A stretch of 64,000 bases of DNA from Nocardiopsis sinuspersici (GCA_008638415.1 VWVT01000017.1:62001-126000), one strand, 5' to 3'; counted from the stretch's first letter, positions 44,918 to 53,186 are shown. The notes: a model not told the origin generated them from the letters alone. Made by a program: numbers and translations.

Positions 44918-45272
44918 GCCGAGCGGCACACCGGGGAGTCTGGGGGTCGCCCCCCAGAGAAACGACGAGACGACCCGGCGAGACGGACGAAGACCGTGCA
45001 GCAGACCACGACCACGGTCGTGCCGCGAAGCACGACGGCCGAAGGCCGAGCGGCACACCGGGGAGTCTGGGGGTCGCCCCCCAGAGAAACGACGAGACGA
45101 CCCGGCGAGACGGACGAAGACCGTGCAGCAGGCCTCAACCACGGTCGTGCCGCGAAGCACGACGGCCGAAGGCCGAGCGGCACACCGGGGGGTCTGGGGG
45201 GTCGTCCCCCCAAAAAGAATCGCGGGCTGCGGCGAGCCGGTCGAAGACCGGCGAGCAGCAGCCCGCGTCACG
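44918..45272 (-). repeat. tRNA-Ala-linked hairpin repeat array 3 (3 units)
   Basis: Units start at 44918, 45045 and 45172, an exact 127-bp period. Units 1 and 2 are nearly identical, differing mainly in a few bases next to GCAGCAG. The third is shortened at the tRNA terminator. In the direction of the tRNA each unit reads: inner hairpin around GGTC-TTC-GTCC, a T-containing stretch, TGGGGGGCGACCCCCA, CGGCCTTCGGCCG and GTCGTGC ... GCACGAC. A further partial copy may start at about 44886. Confidence 0.9.
45212..45267 (-). terminator. Intrinsic terminator of tRNA-Ala copy 3
   Basis: On the minus strand CGCGGGCTGC pairs with GCAGCCCGCG and encloses CCGGTC-TTC-GACCGG; ATTCTTTTT follows. It differs in sequence from the terminator of copy 2 but keeps the same two-storey shape. 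Confidence 0.85.
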
Positions 45273-45345
45273 TGGAGCTATGGGGATTCGAACCCCAGAC
45301 CTCCTCCATGCCATGGAGGCGCGCTACCAGCTGCGCCATAGCCCC
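45273..45345 (-). tRNA. tRNA-Ala(GGC), copy 3
   Basis: 73 nt, 5' end at 45345. Same as copies 1 and 2 except one base in the D-loop (AGCTGGTA instead of AGTTGGTA). G3-U70, anticodon GGC and no encoded CCA are retained. Its position next to the phosphatase-rsfS-nadD genes resembles the Streptomyces gene order, so this may be the ancestral copy. Confidence 0.97.
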
Positions 45346-45389
45346 GTGAGGGAGTCGATCGGACCTGTGCGGCCCTGCCGACTCCCTGC

Positions 45390-45419
45390 ACCCTAGCGGA
45401 ATCCGGCGCGAACGTCGAA
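45390..45419 (-). promoter_or_regulatory. Promoter of tRNA-Ala copy 3
   Basis: On the minus strand -35 TTCGAC (45414-45419) and -10 TAGGGT (45390-45395) are 18 bp apart. Transcription would start about 37 nt before the tRNA. Confidence 0.6.
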
Positions 45420-45423
45420 ACGG

Positions 45424-46047
45424 TTACGCGTCGTCGCTGAGCACCACCGGCTCGGGCAGGCTGGCCGCGTTGTGCTCCATCAGCCGCCAGTGGTCCCGGC
45501 GCCGCTGGATCACCGACCAGCAGCAGTTGCTGATCGGCCCCAGGACCTCGCGCTGCTCGTCGGAGATCCCGAGCATCCGGGCGATCCCCACCCGCAGGGC
45601 GGCGCCGTGGCTGACCACCACGAGCAGTCCCCCGGGCGGTGTCTTGCCCAGTCCGCGCTCGACGGCTGCGTGCATCCGGTCGCCGACCTCGGCGATGTCC
45701 TCCCCGTCGGGGATGTCCATCCTGGCGTGCTCGGCCGGCCAGCGCTCGGACAGCTCCACCCCGGTCAGCCCCTGCCAGGACCCGCCGAAGCGCTCGCGCA
45801 GCCCCTTGTCGTACTCCACCCGCACGCCCAAGGCACGGGACAGGTACCCGGCCGTGTCGGCGGCCCTCCTCAGGTCGGAGGCGACGATGACGTCCGGGTT
45901 CATGGAGGCGAGCAGTTCCCCCGCCCGCCTGGCCTGGGCGTGGCCGATCGGATCGAGATCGATGTCGGTCTGCCCCTGGAAGCGGTTCTCCACGTTCCAG
46001 GCCGTACGTCCGTGCCGCCAGAACAGCACACGAGGCGTATCACTCAC
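45424..46047 (-). CDS. Histidine phosphatase family protein
   Basis: 207 aa from a GTG. Phosphoglycerate mutase-like fold: FWRHGRTAWN with the phospho-accepting histidine, DLRRAADTAGYLS, the Glu-containing LRERFGGSWQGLTG and the second histidine in VVVSHGAALR. It stands 46 bp after rsfS on the same strand, a conserved arrangement in actinomycetes. It is a small phosphatase, not a glycolytic mutase, judging by context. Confidence 0.88.
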   Translation of the reverse strand: MSDTPRVLFWRHGRTAWNVENRFQGQTDIDLDPIGHAQARRAGELLASMNPDVIVASDLRRAADTAGYLSRALGVRVEYDKGLRERFGGSWQGLTGVELSERWPAEHARMDIPDGEDIAEVGDRMHAAVERGLGKTPPGGLLVVVSHGAALRVGIARMLGISDEQREVLGPISNCCWSVIQRRRDHWRLMEHNAASLPEPVVLSDDA

Positions 46048-46093
46048 GTGGTGTGTCTCTCCCGATCGGAGTGTCGTCGAAGTGGTGCCGGTG

Positions 46094-46492
46094 TTACTGC
46101 TCGTCCAGGGGAGTGCGCTCGGCGCCGCGCGCGCTCTCGGGGAGGTCGATCTCGGGGCAGTCCTTCCACAGCCGTTCGAGGCCGTAGTACCCGCGCTCCT
46201 CCTCGTGCTGGATGTGCACGACGATGTCGGCGTAGTCCAGCAGCACCCAGCGCCCGTCGCGCTCGCCCTCGCGGCGGACCGGCTTGGCGCCGGCCTGGAT
46301 GCGGAGCTGGTCCTCGACCTCGTCGACGATCGCCCGGACCTGCCGGTCGTTGGGCGCCGAACACAGCACGAAGGCCTCGGTGATGACCAGCTGCTCGCTG
46401 ACGTCGTAGGCGATGATCTCCTGGGCGAGCTTGTCGGACGCGGCCTCTGCCGCAACCCTGACCAGTTCCTGCGCCCTGTCGGTGGCTGTCAC
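46094..46492 (-). CDS. rsfS: Ribosomal silencing factor RsfS
   Basis: 132 aa from a GTG. It is the Iojap/DUF143 family that binds ribosomal protein uL14 and blocks subunit joining in starvation. Conserved segments: AAEAASDKLAQEIIAYDVSE, LVITEAFVLCSAPNDRQVRA, GRWVLLDYADIVVHIQHEEE. It is 17 bp downstream of nadD, the usual pair. Confidence 0.94.
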   Translation of the reverse strand: MTATDRAQELVRVAAEAASDKLAQEIIAYDVSEQLVITEAFVLCSAPNDRQVRAIVDEVEDQLRIQAGAKPVRREGERDGRWVLLDYADIVVHIQHEEERGYYGLERLWKDCPEIDLPESARGAERTPLDEQ

Positions 46493-46509
46493 GTTGTGCT
46501 TGCTGCCTT

Positions 46510-47160
46510 TCAGCTCTCTAGGTAGAGCCCGGTCTTGTTGATGTAGCGGACGATGCCGTCGGGAACCAGGTACCAGATGGGTTCGCCCTTGCGGACCCGC
46601 TCCCGGCACTCGGTCGAGGAGATGGCCAGCGCGGGGACCTCCAACAAGGAGACCTTGCCCTCGGGCAGTCCGGGATCACTGAGATGGTGACCGGGCCGGT
46701 TACAGCCTACGAAATGCGCGAGCTCGAACAGTTCGTCGACGTTGTGCCAGCTCAGGATGGCGCCCAGCGCGTCGGCCCCGGTGATGAAGTACAACTCCAC
46801 CCCGGGCCCGTACTTGGAGCGCATCTCGCGCAGTGTGTCGATGGTGTAGGTGGGGCCGGAGCGGTCGATCTCCATGCGGTCCACCCGGAACTGGGGGTTC
46901 TCGGCGGTCGCGATGACCGTCATCAGGTAGCGGTCCTCGGAGGGGGTGACCTTGGCCAGGTCCTTCTGCCAGGGCTGGCCGGTGGGGACGAACACCACCT
47001 CGTCGAGCCCGAAGAAGTGCGCGACCTCGCTGGCCGCCACGAGGTGACCGTGGTGGATGGGGTCGAAGGTGCCACCCATGATGCCGACCTTGGTCGGGGC
47101 GGTTCCTCGCCGCGCGGGGGATCCTCCGCTCCGGGGGGCGTCGGAAGCTTCGTGCGCCAC
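46510..47160 (-). CDS. nadD: Nicotinate-nucleotide adenylyltransferase
   Basis: 216 aa from GTG 47160; a TTG at 47208 is less likely. It makes deamido-NAD from nicotinate mononucleotide and ATP. The nucleotidyltransferase signature GGTFDPIHHGHLVAASE and the ISSTECRERV (SSTxxR) motif are intact, as is FVPTGQPWQKD. An N-terminal extension of about 25 residues precedes the catalytic fold. It is the first gene of the nadD-rsfS-phosphatase unit. Confidence 0.95.
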   Translation of the reverse strand: MAHEASDAPRSGGSPARRGTAPTKVGIMGGTFDPIHHGHLVAASEVAHFFGLDEVVFVPTGQPWQKDLAKVTPSEDRYLMTVIATAENPQFRVDRMEIDRSGPTYTIDTLREMRSKYGPGVELYFITGADALGAILSWHNVDELFELAHFVGCNRPGHHLSDPGLPEGKVSLLEVPALAISSTECRERVRKGEPIWYLVPDGIVRYINKTGLYLES

Positions 47161-47388
47161 TGTGCGCTCCGTTTCGCCTTGGACGTTGCCGTTGCCGGGA
47201 CCGGCCAACCGAGGTTAGCCGACACCGGGCACCACCACTGTCCCCTTCCTCCCTGTCTGCCCCCGCACCGGGGGAACGAGCACCTCGGGAGACTCCCTCC
47301 CCGGGCGTGTCCCCCACGCCCGGAAATCGCGTCATATCTCGTTGGGGAAACCGTGGCCAAGCACCATCCCGACGCATAGCATGCCGAT

Positions 47389-48444
47389 ATGGCCAACACA
47401 CCAGACCGCGTCCGCGTCCGGCTGTCCGAGATCTCACCCCGCGCCTACGAGCACCCCGCCGACCGCGGCGCCCTGGTGGCGCTGCGCTCGCTGCGCGGGT
47501 TCGACGAGGTGTTCAAGCGCCTGTCGGGGTTGTTCAACGAACGGGCCCTGCGCCTGATGTTCCTCTCCAGCGCCGTCCGGGTCGGTCCCACCCAGTTCCC
47601 GCACGTGTACGACTACGTGCGCGACGCCGCCTACGTCCTGGACCTGGACGAGGTACCCGAGCTGTACATCCAGATGAACCCCAGGCCGAACGCCATGGCG
47701 ATCGGCAGCCAGCGGCCGTTCATCGTGATGACCACGGGCCTGTTCGACCTGCTGGACGCCGAGGAGCAGCGCTTCGTCGTCGGCCACGAGGTCGGCCACA
47801 TCCTCAGCGGCCACGCCGTGTACCGCACCATGCTGCTGGCCCTGATCCGCCTGGCCGCCCGGGTGGCGTGGGTGCCGCTGGGCTTCATCGGCCTCCAGGC
47901 CATCGTCTCCGCGCTGGAGGAGTGGTACCGCAAGTCCGAGCTGTCCTGTGACCGCGCCGGGGTCCTCGCCGGCCAGAACCCCGAGGCGGGCAAGCGCGCC
48001 CTGATGAAGCTGGCGGGCGGCTCCAGGCTCGTGGAGATGAACCCCGACGCGTTCCTGGAGCAGGCCCGCGACTACGAGTCCGGGGGCGACGCCCGCGACA
48101 GCCTGCTCAAGATGGTCAGCCTGATGGGCCAGACCCACCCGTTCGCGGTGGTGCGCCTGGCCCAGCTGCACCGGTGGATCGAGGACGGCTCCTACCAGCG
48201 CGTCATCGACGGCGACTACCCGCGCCGCTCCTCCGACCGCGACGCGAAGGTCGGCGATGAGGCTCGCAAGGCCGCCAACTCCTACAAGGAGGCCTGGGAG
48301 CGCTCGGGAGACCCGCTGCTGGGCACCCTGCGCGACGTCGCGGGCGGTGCGGCCAGCGCGGGCGGCAAGATCTTCGACACCGTCGCCGACCGGTGGCGGA
48401 ACGGCTCCTCCCGTGGCGGCGGCCAGGGGTCCAACGGTTCCTAG
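47389..48444 (+). CDS. M48 family metallopeptidase
   Basis: 351 aa. The zinc motif HEVGH (about residue 131) and the third ligand in SELSCDRAG are present. One to two hydrophobic segments (LIRLAARVAWVPLGFIGLQA) follow the motif, so it may associate with the membrane. The C-terminal 80 residues are polar. It resembles HtpX-like membrane protein quality control peptidases. It is divergent from nadD and its stop overlaps the convergent hydrolase by 4 bp. Confidence 0.88.
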   Translation: MANTPDRVRVRLSEISPRAYEHPADRGALVALRSLRGFDEVFKRLSGLFNERALRLMFLSSAVRVGPTQFPHVYDYVRDAAYVLDLDEVPELYIQMNPRPNAMAIGSQRPFIVMTTGLFDLLDAEEQRFVVGHEVGHILSGHAVYRTMLLALIRLAARVAWVPLGFIGLQAIVSALEEWYRKSELSCDRAGVLAGQNPEAGKRALMKLAGGSRLVEMNPDAFLEQARDYESGGDARDSLLKMVSLMGQTHPFAVVRLAQLHRWIEDGSYQRVIDGDYPRRSSDRDAKVGDEARKAANSYKEAWERSGDPLLGTLRDVAGGAASAGGKIFDTVADRWRNGSSRGGGQGSNGS

Positions 48445-49178
48445 CGTGTCCCGGACAGGTACCCGCGTACCTGCCGCCAGGCGGCGTGGGCGGGGTCGAT
48501 GACCGCGAAGTGGTCGGCTCCGGCCACCTCGCGGTAGTCCACGGTGTCCCCCGCCGCGCGTGCGGCGGCCGCGTAGTCGCGGCTGTGCTCGACGGGAACG
48601 CGCTGGTCGGCGTCGCCGTGCACGACCAGCTGGGGCACGCCGAGCGGCACCCGCAGCACCGGCGAGCTCGCGGTGTACAGCTCCGCGGAGGGGTCCGGGC
48701 CGAGGAACGGCTCGACCGCGCCCTCGCCGAGGCCCGCTCCGGCGCAGCGCTCCAGGTCGGTGACGGGGGCGAGGGCCACCACGGCGGTCACGGGCGTCCT
48801 CTCGTCGAGTGCGTTGAGCAGGACCAGGTGTCCGCCCGCGGAGTGGCCGACGGACACCACGCGGGACAGGTCGTAGCGCCCGGACCCGCGCGCGGCCGCC
48901 GTAGCGAGGAACTCCAGGGCCCGGCCGACGTCGTCCAGGGTCTGTGGCCAGCCTCCGCCGTCGCCGCCGGTGCGCCGGTACTCCACGTTCCACACCGCCC
49001 ATCCGGCGGCGGCCAGGTCGCGGGCCGGCGCGTCCATGAGGCCGGCGTCGAACCGGTCGCGCCACCAGCCGCCGTGCAGCAGCACCGCCACGGGCGCGGG
49101 TCCGCCCGGGCCGCCCTCCGGATCCCACAGGTGCACGGTCTGGCTGGGGTGGTCGCCGTAGGCCACGGTGGTCGGCAC
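48441..49178 (-). CDS. Alpha/beta hydrolase (esterase/BD-FAE-like)
   Basis: 245 aa. Oxyanion-hole motif LLHGGWW, nucleophile elbow GHSAGGH, acid in HGDADQRVP and the histidine in VAGADHFAVID. The pattern fits small esterases and kynurenine formamidase-like enzymes. It has no signal peptide. The substrate is unknown. The end overlaps the convergent peptidase gene. Confidence 0.85.
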   Translation of the reverse strand: MPTTVAYGDHPSQTVHLWDPEGGPGGPAPVAVLLHGGWWRDRFDAGLMDAPARDLAAAGWAVWNVEYRRTGGDGGGWPQTLDDVGRALEFLATAAARGSGRYDLSRVVSVGHSAGGHLVLLNALDERTPVTAVVALAPVTDLERCAGAGLGEGAVEPFLGPDPSAELYTASSPVLRVPLGVPQLVVHGDADQRVPVEHSRDYAAAARAAGDTVDYREVAGADHFAVIDPAHAAWRQVRGYLSGTR

Positions 49179-49361
49179 GGGTGCCTCCTCGTCGTCGGGC
49201 TCGATGTCCGCGGACCGTAACAGGTCGCTCCCGCCCCACCCCGCCCCGTCCCCCGGTGCGCCGTCCTAGTGCCTCCCGGGCGCCGTTCAGACGCCGTTGG
49301 AGCGCCGCCCGGGGCCGGGGCGGGGGCTTCCCCGGCCCGCCGGCCCCGCGGACACACGAGG

Positions 49362-49388
49362 GCGCCGACGGCTCCGGGCCGTCGGCGC
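49362..49388 (-). terminator. Terminator of the secreted protein gene
   Basis: GCGCCGACGGC (49362-49372) pairs with GCCGTCGGCGC (49378-49388), 5-nt loop, 29 bp past the stop. Confidence 0.75.
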
Positions 49389-49417
49389 CGTCGACGATCG
49401 GACGCGCCCCGTACGGG

Positions 49418-50389
49418 CTAGAAGGCGGAACCGGCGGCCATGGCGTCCTCGATGGTCTCGGAGCGGGCCTGCTCGACCTCCTCCGCGAGGCCGTCCTCGT
49501 GGGCCTCGAACTCCTCGACCACGGTGGCGGAGAAGGTGCGCAGGGCGACCTCCTCGGTGAGGATGTCGCCGCGGACGCGGTTGTGGTCGCCGACCTGTGC
49601 GGTCGGGGTGTTGCCGGAGGTGACCAGGTCGCCGCCGACGATGTTGTTGTCGACGTAGACGCCGCCGCTGACACCGGTGACGCTCAGGTCGCCGTCGACG
49701 TAGTTGACGGAGGAGCAGAAGCCCTCCTTCTCACCGGCGCCGACCGCGACCGGACCGGAGCCGCCGGTGTAGGTCGCCGCGCCGATCACCTCGCTGTCGC
49801 AGAGGATGCCGCCGCTGTTCGGGGCGGTGACGGACAGGTCGCCGCGCACCACGGAGTCGTAGACGTCGACGTACTCGACACCGTCGGCCTTGAACGCGCC
49901 GTTGACGCGGGAACCGGAGACGTAGACGGCGCCGACCTCGGCGTTGATGCTGCGGACGGAGGAGTCGACCACGTAGGCGAAGCCGTCGGTGTTGCCGCCC
50001 TCCACCGGGACGGTGCGCAGTGCGGCACCGGCCGAGCTGTCCTCCATGTAGGTGCCGTAGGAGCCGCGGTTGACCACGCGGTCGCTGACGGAGCTCTCCT
50101 GGGCGTCGAAGTAGCCGTCCTTCTGGACGGTCACCCGGCCCTCGATCTCGCCGCCGACGATGTGCAGGTTGGCGCCCTTGCGGACGGTGACGTCGCCCTG
50201 GACGACGGTGCCGTCCAGGAAGCAGCTCTTGCCGGCGGGGACCGCGAGGTCCGTGGGCAGGGTGATCGCACCGCCGTGGCCCGAGCAGAGGGTGACGAGG
50301 TCCGCCTGGGCGGGGGTGGCCGTCATCGTGACACCGCTGACGGCCAGGGCGGTCGTGGCGATGGCCGCGACCTTGTTCCGGAGCTTCAT
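49418..50389 (-). CDS. Secreted protein with predicted beta-solenoid repeats
   Basis: 323 aa from an ATG with AAAGGAA upstream. A clear Sec signal peptide ends in ATPAQA. The mature part is a succession of short beta segments with irregular repeats of the type VxGDVTVRKGAN, VEGRVTVQKDGY, VRGDLSVTAPNS, VDGDLSVTGVSG, VGGDLVTSGN and VRGDILTEEV at about 15-45 residue spacing, as in bactofilin-like or pectate lyase-like solenoids. Four cysteines are present. The last 45 residues are helical and acidic. No catalytic motif is seen. It is a candidate surface fibre or adhesin-like protein; that is inference. Confidence 0.72.
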   Translation of the reverse strand: MKLRNKVAAIATTALAVSGVTMTATPAQADLVTLCSGHGGAITLPTDLAVPAGKSCFLDGTVVQGDVTVRKGANLHIVGGEIEGRVTVQKDGYFDAQESSVSDRVVNRGSYGTYMEDSSAGAALRTVPVEGGNTDGFAYVVDSSVRSINAEVGAVYVSGSRVNGAFKADGVEYVDVYDSVVRGDLSVTAPNSGGILCDSEVIGAATYTGGSGPVAVGAGEKEGFCSSVNYVDGDLSVTGVSGGVYVDNNIVGGDLVTSGNTPTAQVGDHNRVRGDILTEEVALRTFSATVVEEFEAHEDGLAEEVEQARSETIEDAMAAGSAF

Positions 50390-50529
50390 ACGGGGGATTT
50401 CCTTTCGTCGTGACCGTGGGGGTGACGCTCCGAATGGACCCGGGAGCGCCGTGAGACACCACAAGTGAAAATATCGACCGGAGTTCGCTTTGGGAACACT
50501 CCCCGGACGAAGATTCGCTTCTGTCCAGG

Positions 50530-50543
50530 TTTCCTGTAGGAAA
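50530..50543. promoter_or_regulatory. Inverted repeat upstream of the secreted protein
   Basis: TTTCCT-GT-AGGAAA, 141 bp upstream of the start codon. It is AT-rich in a GC-rich setting, so an operator or promoter element is possible. Confidence 0.35.
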
Positions 50544-50607
50544 ACGTTTCAGACGCCAACGGGAACACGTATCCGTCCCGCCGCTCCCCCGTCTCGGTCA
50601 CGCGCGC

Positions 50608-50637
50608 AAGGGCCGCCCGGCGGGGCGGGCGGCCCTT
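50608..50637 (-). terminator. proA terminator
   Basis: AAGGGCCGCCCG (50608-50619) pairs perfectly with CGGGCGGCCCTT (50626-50637), 10 bp past the proA stop. Confidence 0.85.
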
Positions 50638-50646
50638 CCCTCCCCG

Positions 50647-51921
50647 TTACCGGAGGTGGCCGTCACCGGTGACCACATACTTGGTGGAAGTCATCTCGGT
50701 GAGGCCCATCGGCCCTCTGGCGTGCAGTTTCTGGGTGGAAATACCAATTTCGGCGCCGAAACCGAATGCACCGCCGTCGGTGAACCTCGTGGAGGCGTTT
50801 ACCATGACCGCGGCGGAGTCGACCCGGGCGACGAAGTACCGGGAGGCCTTCAGCGAGTCGGTGACGATCGCCTCGGTGTGATGGGTGGAGTACCTGCGGA
50901 TGTGGGCGAGTGCCTCGTCGATGGTGGGCACCACGCGCACGGCCAGGTCCATGGACAGGTACTCGGTCGCCCAGTCCTCCTCGGTGGCCTCGACCACGGT
51001 GGCCCCGGTCCGGTGCGCGGCGGCGACCTCCAGCACCCGCGGGTCGCCGTGCACGGTCACGCCGCTCTCCGCCAGTGACTCCAGCACGCGCGGCAGGAAC
51101 GCATCGGCCACCGACTCGTGCACCAGCAGGGTCTCGGCGGAGTTGCACACCGAGCAGCGCTGGGCCTTGGCGTTGGTGGTGATGGCCACGGCCTTGTCGA
51201 GGTCGGCGTCGGCGTCCACGTAGACGTGGCACAGGCCCTCGCCGGTCTCGATGACCGGGACGGTGGAGTCGCGGACCACGGCCTGGATGAGGGAGCCGCC
51301 GCCGCGCGGGATGAGCACGTCCACCAGACCGCGCGCCCGCATGAGCGCGGTGGAGGACTCACGGGTGCGCCCGGGCACCATCTGGACGGCGTCCACGGGG
51401 ACGCCGGTGCCCTCCAGGGCGTCCCGCAGGACCGCGACGATGGCGGTGTTGGAGGCGTAGGCCGAGGAGGAGCCCCGCAGCAGGGCGGCGTTGCCGCTCT
51501 TGAGGCACAGGGCGGCGGCGTCCACGGTGACGTTGGGACGGCCCTCGTAGATGATGCCGATGACACCGAGCGGCACCCGGATCTGGCGCAGGTCCAGGCC
51601 GTTGGGCAGTACGGAGCCGCGCACGGACTCGCCCACCGGGTCGGGGAGCTCGACGATCTCGCGAACGGCGTCGGCGATGGCCTCGATCCGCCGCGGGGTG
51701 AGGGTGAGCCGGTCGACCATGGCCGGGCCGGTGCCGTCCCGCCGTGCCCGCTCCACGTCCTCGGCGTTGGCCGCGGTGATCTCGTCGGCCCGCTTGACCA
51801 GGGCGTCGGCGATCGCCAGCAGCGCCGCGTCCTTCACCGCCCGGCTGAGCGGGGCGAGGTCGGCCGCGGCGTCCCTGGCGCGCTCCGCCACCGCGTGGAC
51901 CTCGCGCTCGATGTCGCTCAT
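50647..51921 (-). CDS. proA: Gamma-glutamyl phosphate reductase
   Basis: 424 aa from ATG 51921. Second step of proline synthesis: reduces glutamyl 5-phosphate to the semialdehyde with NADPH. The aldehyde dehydrogenase fold shows VPLGVIGIIYEGRPNVTVDA, the catalytic cysteine in AKAQRCSVCNSAETLL and the end RGPMGLTEMTSTKYVVTGDG. In Streptomyces proB lies close upstream. Here proB is 7.4 kb away, separated by an accessory block. Confidence 0.96.
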   Translation of the reverse strand: MSDIEREVHAVAERARDAAADLAPLSRAVKDAALLAIADALVKRADEITAANAEDVERARRDGTGPAMVDRLTLTPRRIEAIADAVREIVELPDPVGESVRGSVLPNGLDLRQIRVPLGVIGIIYEGRPNVTVDAAALCLKSGNAALLRGSSSAYASNTAIVAVLRDALEGTGVPVDAVQMVPGRTRESSTALMRARGLVDVLIPRGGGSLIQAVVRDSTVPVIETGEGLCHVYVDADADLDKAVAITTNAKAQRCSVCNSAETLLVHESVADAFLPRVLESLAESGVTVHGDPRVLEVAAAHRTGATVVEATEEDWATEYLSMDLAVRVVPTIDEALAHIRRYSTHHTEAIVTDSLKASRYFVARVDSAAVMVNASTRFTDGGAFGFGAEIGISTQKLHARGPMGLTEMTSTKYVVTGDGHLR

Positions 51922-52087
51922 GGTGTTCTCTCTTGGTTGGGAGGCCATCCCGGCGTACCCGCCCTGCGACGTCGGAGGGCGTCGGGGTACGCACCGGGGT
52001 GAACACCTCCAGCGTATAGCGCCGCGCTTCGGGGGACACGGCCTTCCACAGGCCGAACACCCGGGGGCGTCCGCGGGCCGCCGGCGT

Positions 52088-52534
52088 TCACCGCCAGCCG
52101 TAGCGGGAGCGCAGGACCGCCGCGACCCCCCAGAACAGGTCCTCCTCCATGACGGCGGCCTCGCGGCGGATACCGTCCTCGTCGAACTCGAATAGCCGGT
52201 CCATCCGCACGTAGGAGTCGCGCTGCTCCCGGTCCCAGGGGCCCGAGCCGATCGGCAGCCAGTCCTGGCGCTCCCAGTCGTCGGGGCGCTGCGAGGACAG
52301 CATCAGGCCGTGCAGTCGGCCGCCGCGGCGGCCGACCACCAGCAGCGGCCGGTCCTTGCCCCGACCCGGGTCCTCCTCGTAGGGCACCCACGTCCACACG
52401 ATCTCGCCCGCGTCGGCGAGGCCGTCGCGTTCGGGCGCGTAGACGAGCGTGGTCGCGTTGCGGGCGGTGGGGACCTCGCGGACCTCGCCGTGCTGGGGGT
52501 GGTCGTCGCCTCGGCTCATCGTTCGTTCGCTCAC
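52088..52534 (-). CDS. PemK/MazF-like family protein without antitoxin
   Basis: 148 aa from a GTG (a later ATG gives 143). The core AGEIVWTWVPYEEDPGRGKD, RPLLVVGRRGGRLHGLMLSS and the following strand match the MazF/PemK fold. No small antitoxin gene precedes it: the upstream neighbour is a TetR gene and the gap is 63 bp. Chromosomal solitary members are common in actinomycetes and may have a house-keeping or no RNase role. Confidence 0.75.
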   Translation of the reverse strand: MSERTMSRGDDHPQHGEVREVPTARNATTLVYAPERDGLADAGEIVWTWVPYEEDPGRGKDRPLLVVGRRGGRLHGLMLSSQRPDDWERQDWLPIGSGPWDREQRDSYVRMDRLFEFDEDGIRREAAVMEEDLFWGVAAVLRSRYGWR

Positions 52535-52597
52535 GCCCGCATCCTAGGCCGTGGCCGCGGGAACGCCGTCCGGTCGCTCCGTTCGGGCGGGTCCGCG

Positions 52598-53182
52598 TCA
52601 GCGCACCGCGAGCAGGGCCTCCAGCGCTCGGACGCAGTGGGCGACCTCCTCCTCCAGGGTGCGGGACCGCTCCCCCTCCGGGACGGCCGACCAGCGCAGC
52701 GCCCGGTCCTCCACGTAGGCGGTCCACCCGTGCGCGACGGGCAGCGCGTCCCCGTCCAGGTCCAGGACCGCCAGGATGCGCTCGGCCATGGCCAGGCGCA
52801 GGCCCTCCACGTGCTCTCCGCCCAGGCCCACCGCCCCGCTGCCGAAGACCAGTGCCAGGTACGAGTCCCGGCGCCGGTCGACCTGTCCGTAGTAGCGGGC
52901 CACGAACTGCGCGACCGCCTCCGCCGGCGCGAGCCCCTCGTCGGGGGCGGTGTTGCGCACGACCCGGCGGGCGGCGGCGGCCACGACCGCGTCGTGGAAG
53001 GCGGTCTTGTTCGGGAAGTAGTGGAACAGCAGTCCCCGGGAGATGCCCGCCTCCCTGGCCACCTCGTCGACGGACAGCTCCTGGATGGGCCTCTCCACCA
53101 GCATCCGCAGCCCGATCCCGACCAGCTGGCGCCTGCGGTCGTCCTGGGTCATCCGCGTACGTCGCGGCTCTCGGTCGCTCAC
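52598..53182 (-). CDS. TetR family transcriptional regulator
   Basis: 194 aa from GTG 53182; an ATG at 53194 lies inside the operator and is less likely. Helix-turn-helix: RRRQLVGIGLRMLVERPIQE, LSVDEVAREAGISRGLLFHY. It is divergent from an SDR gene with a perfect inverted repeat in between. Confidence 0.88.
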   Translation of the reverse strand: MSDREPRRTRMTQDDRRRQLVGIGLRMLVERPIQELSVDEVAREAGISRGLLFHYFPNKTAFHDAVVAAAARRVVRNTAPDEGLAPAEAVAQFVARYYGQVDRRRDSYLALVFGSGAVGLGGEHVEGLRLAMAERILAVLDLDGDALPVAHGWTAYVEDRALRWSAVPEGERSRTLEEEVAHCVRALEALLAVR

Positions 53183-53186
53183 GCTA

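Noticed and set aside
44918..45272. CRISPR array
   Set aside because: Period is ~127 bp, units are contiguous without unique spacers, there are only three copies and no cas genes.
32290..45345. Integrated prophage or ICE at tRNA-Ala
   Set aside because: No integrase, excisionase, replication, capsid or conjugation genes are present between the tRNA copies.
47434..49674. A 746-codon minus-strand frame over the M48 peptidase and the hydrolase
   Set aside because: Shadow of two convergent real genes; low-complexity Arg/Pro/Gly sequence.
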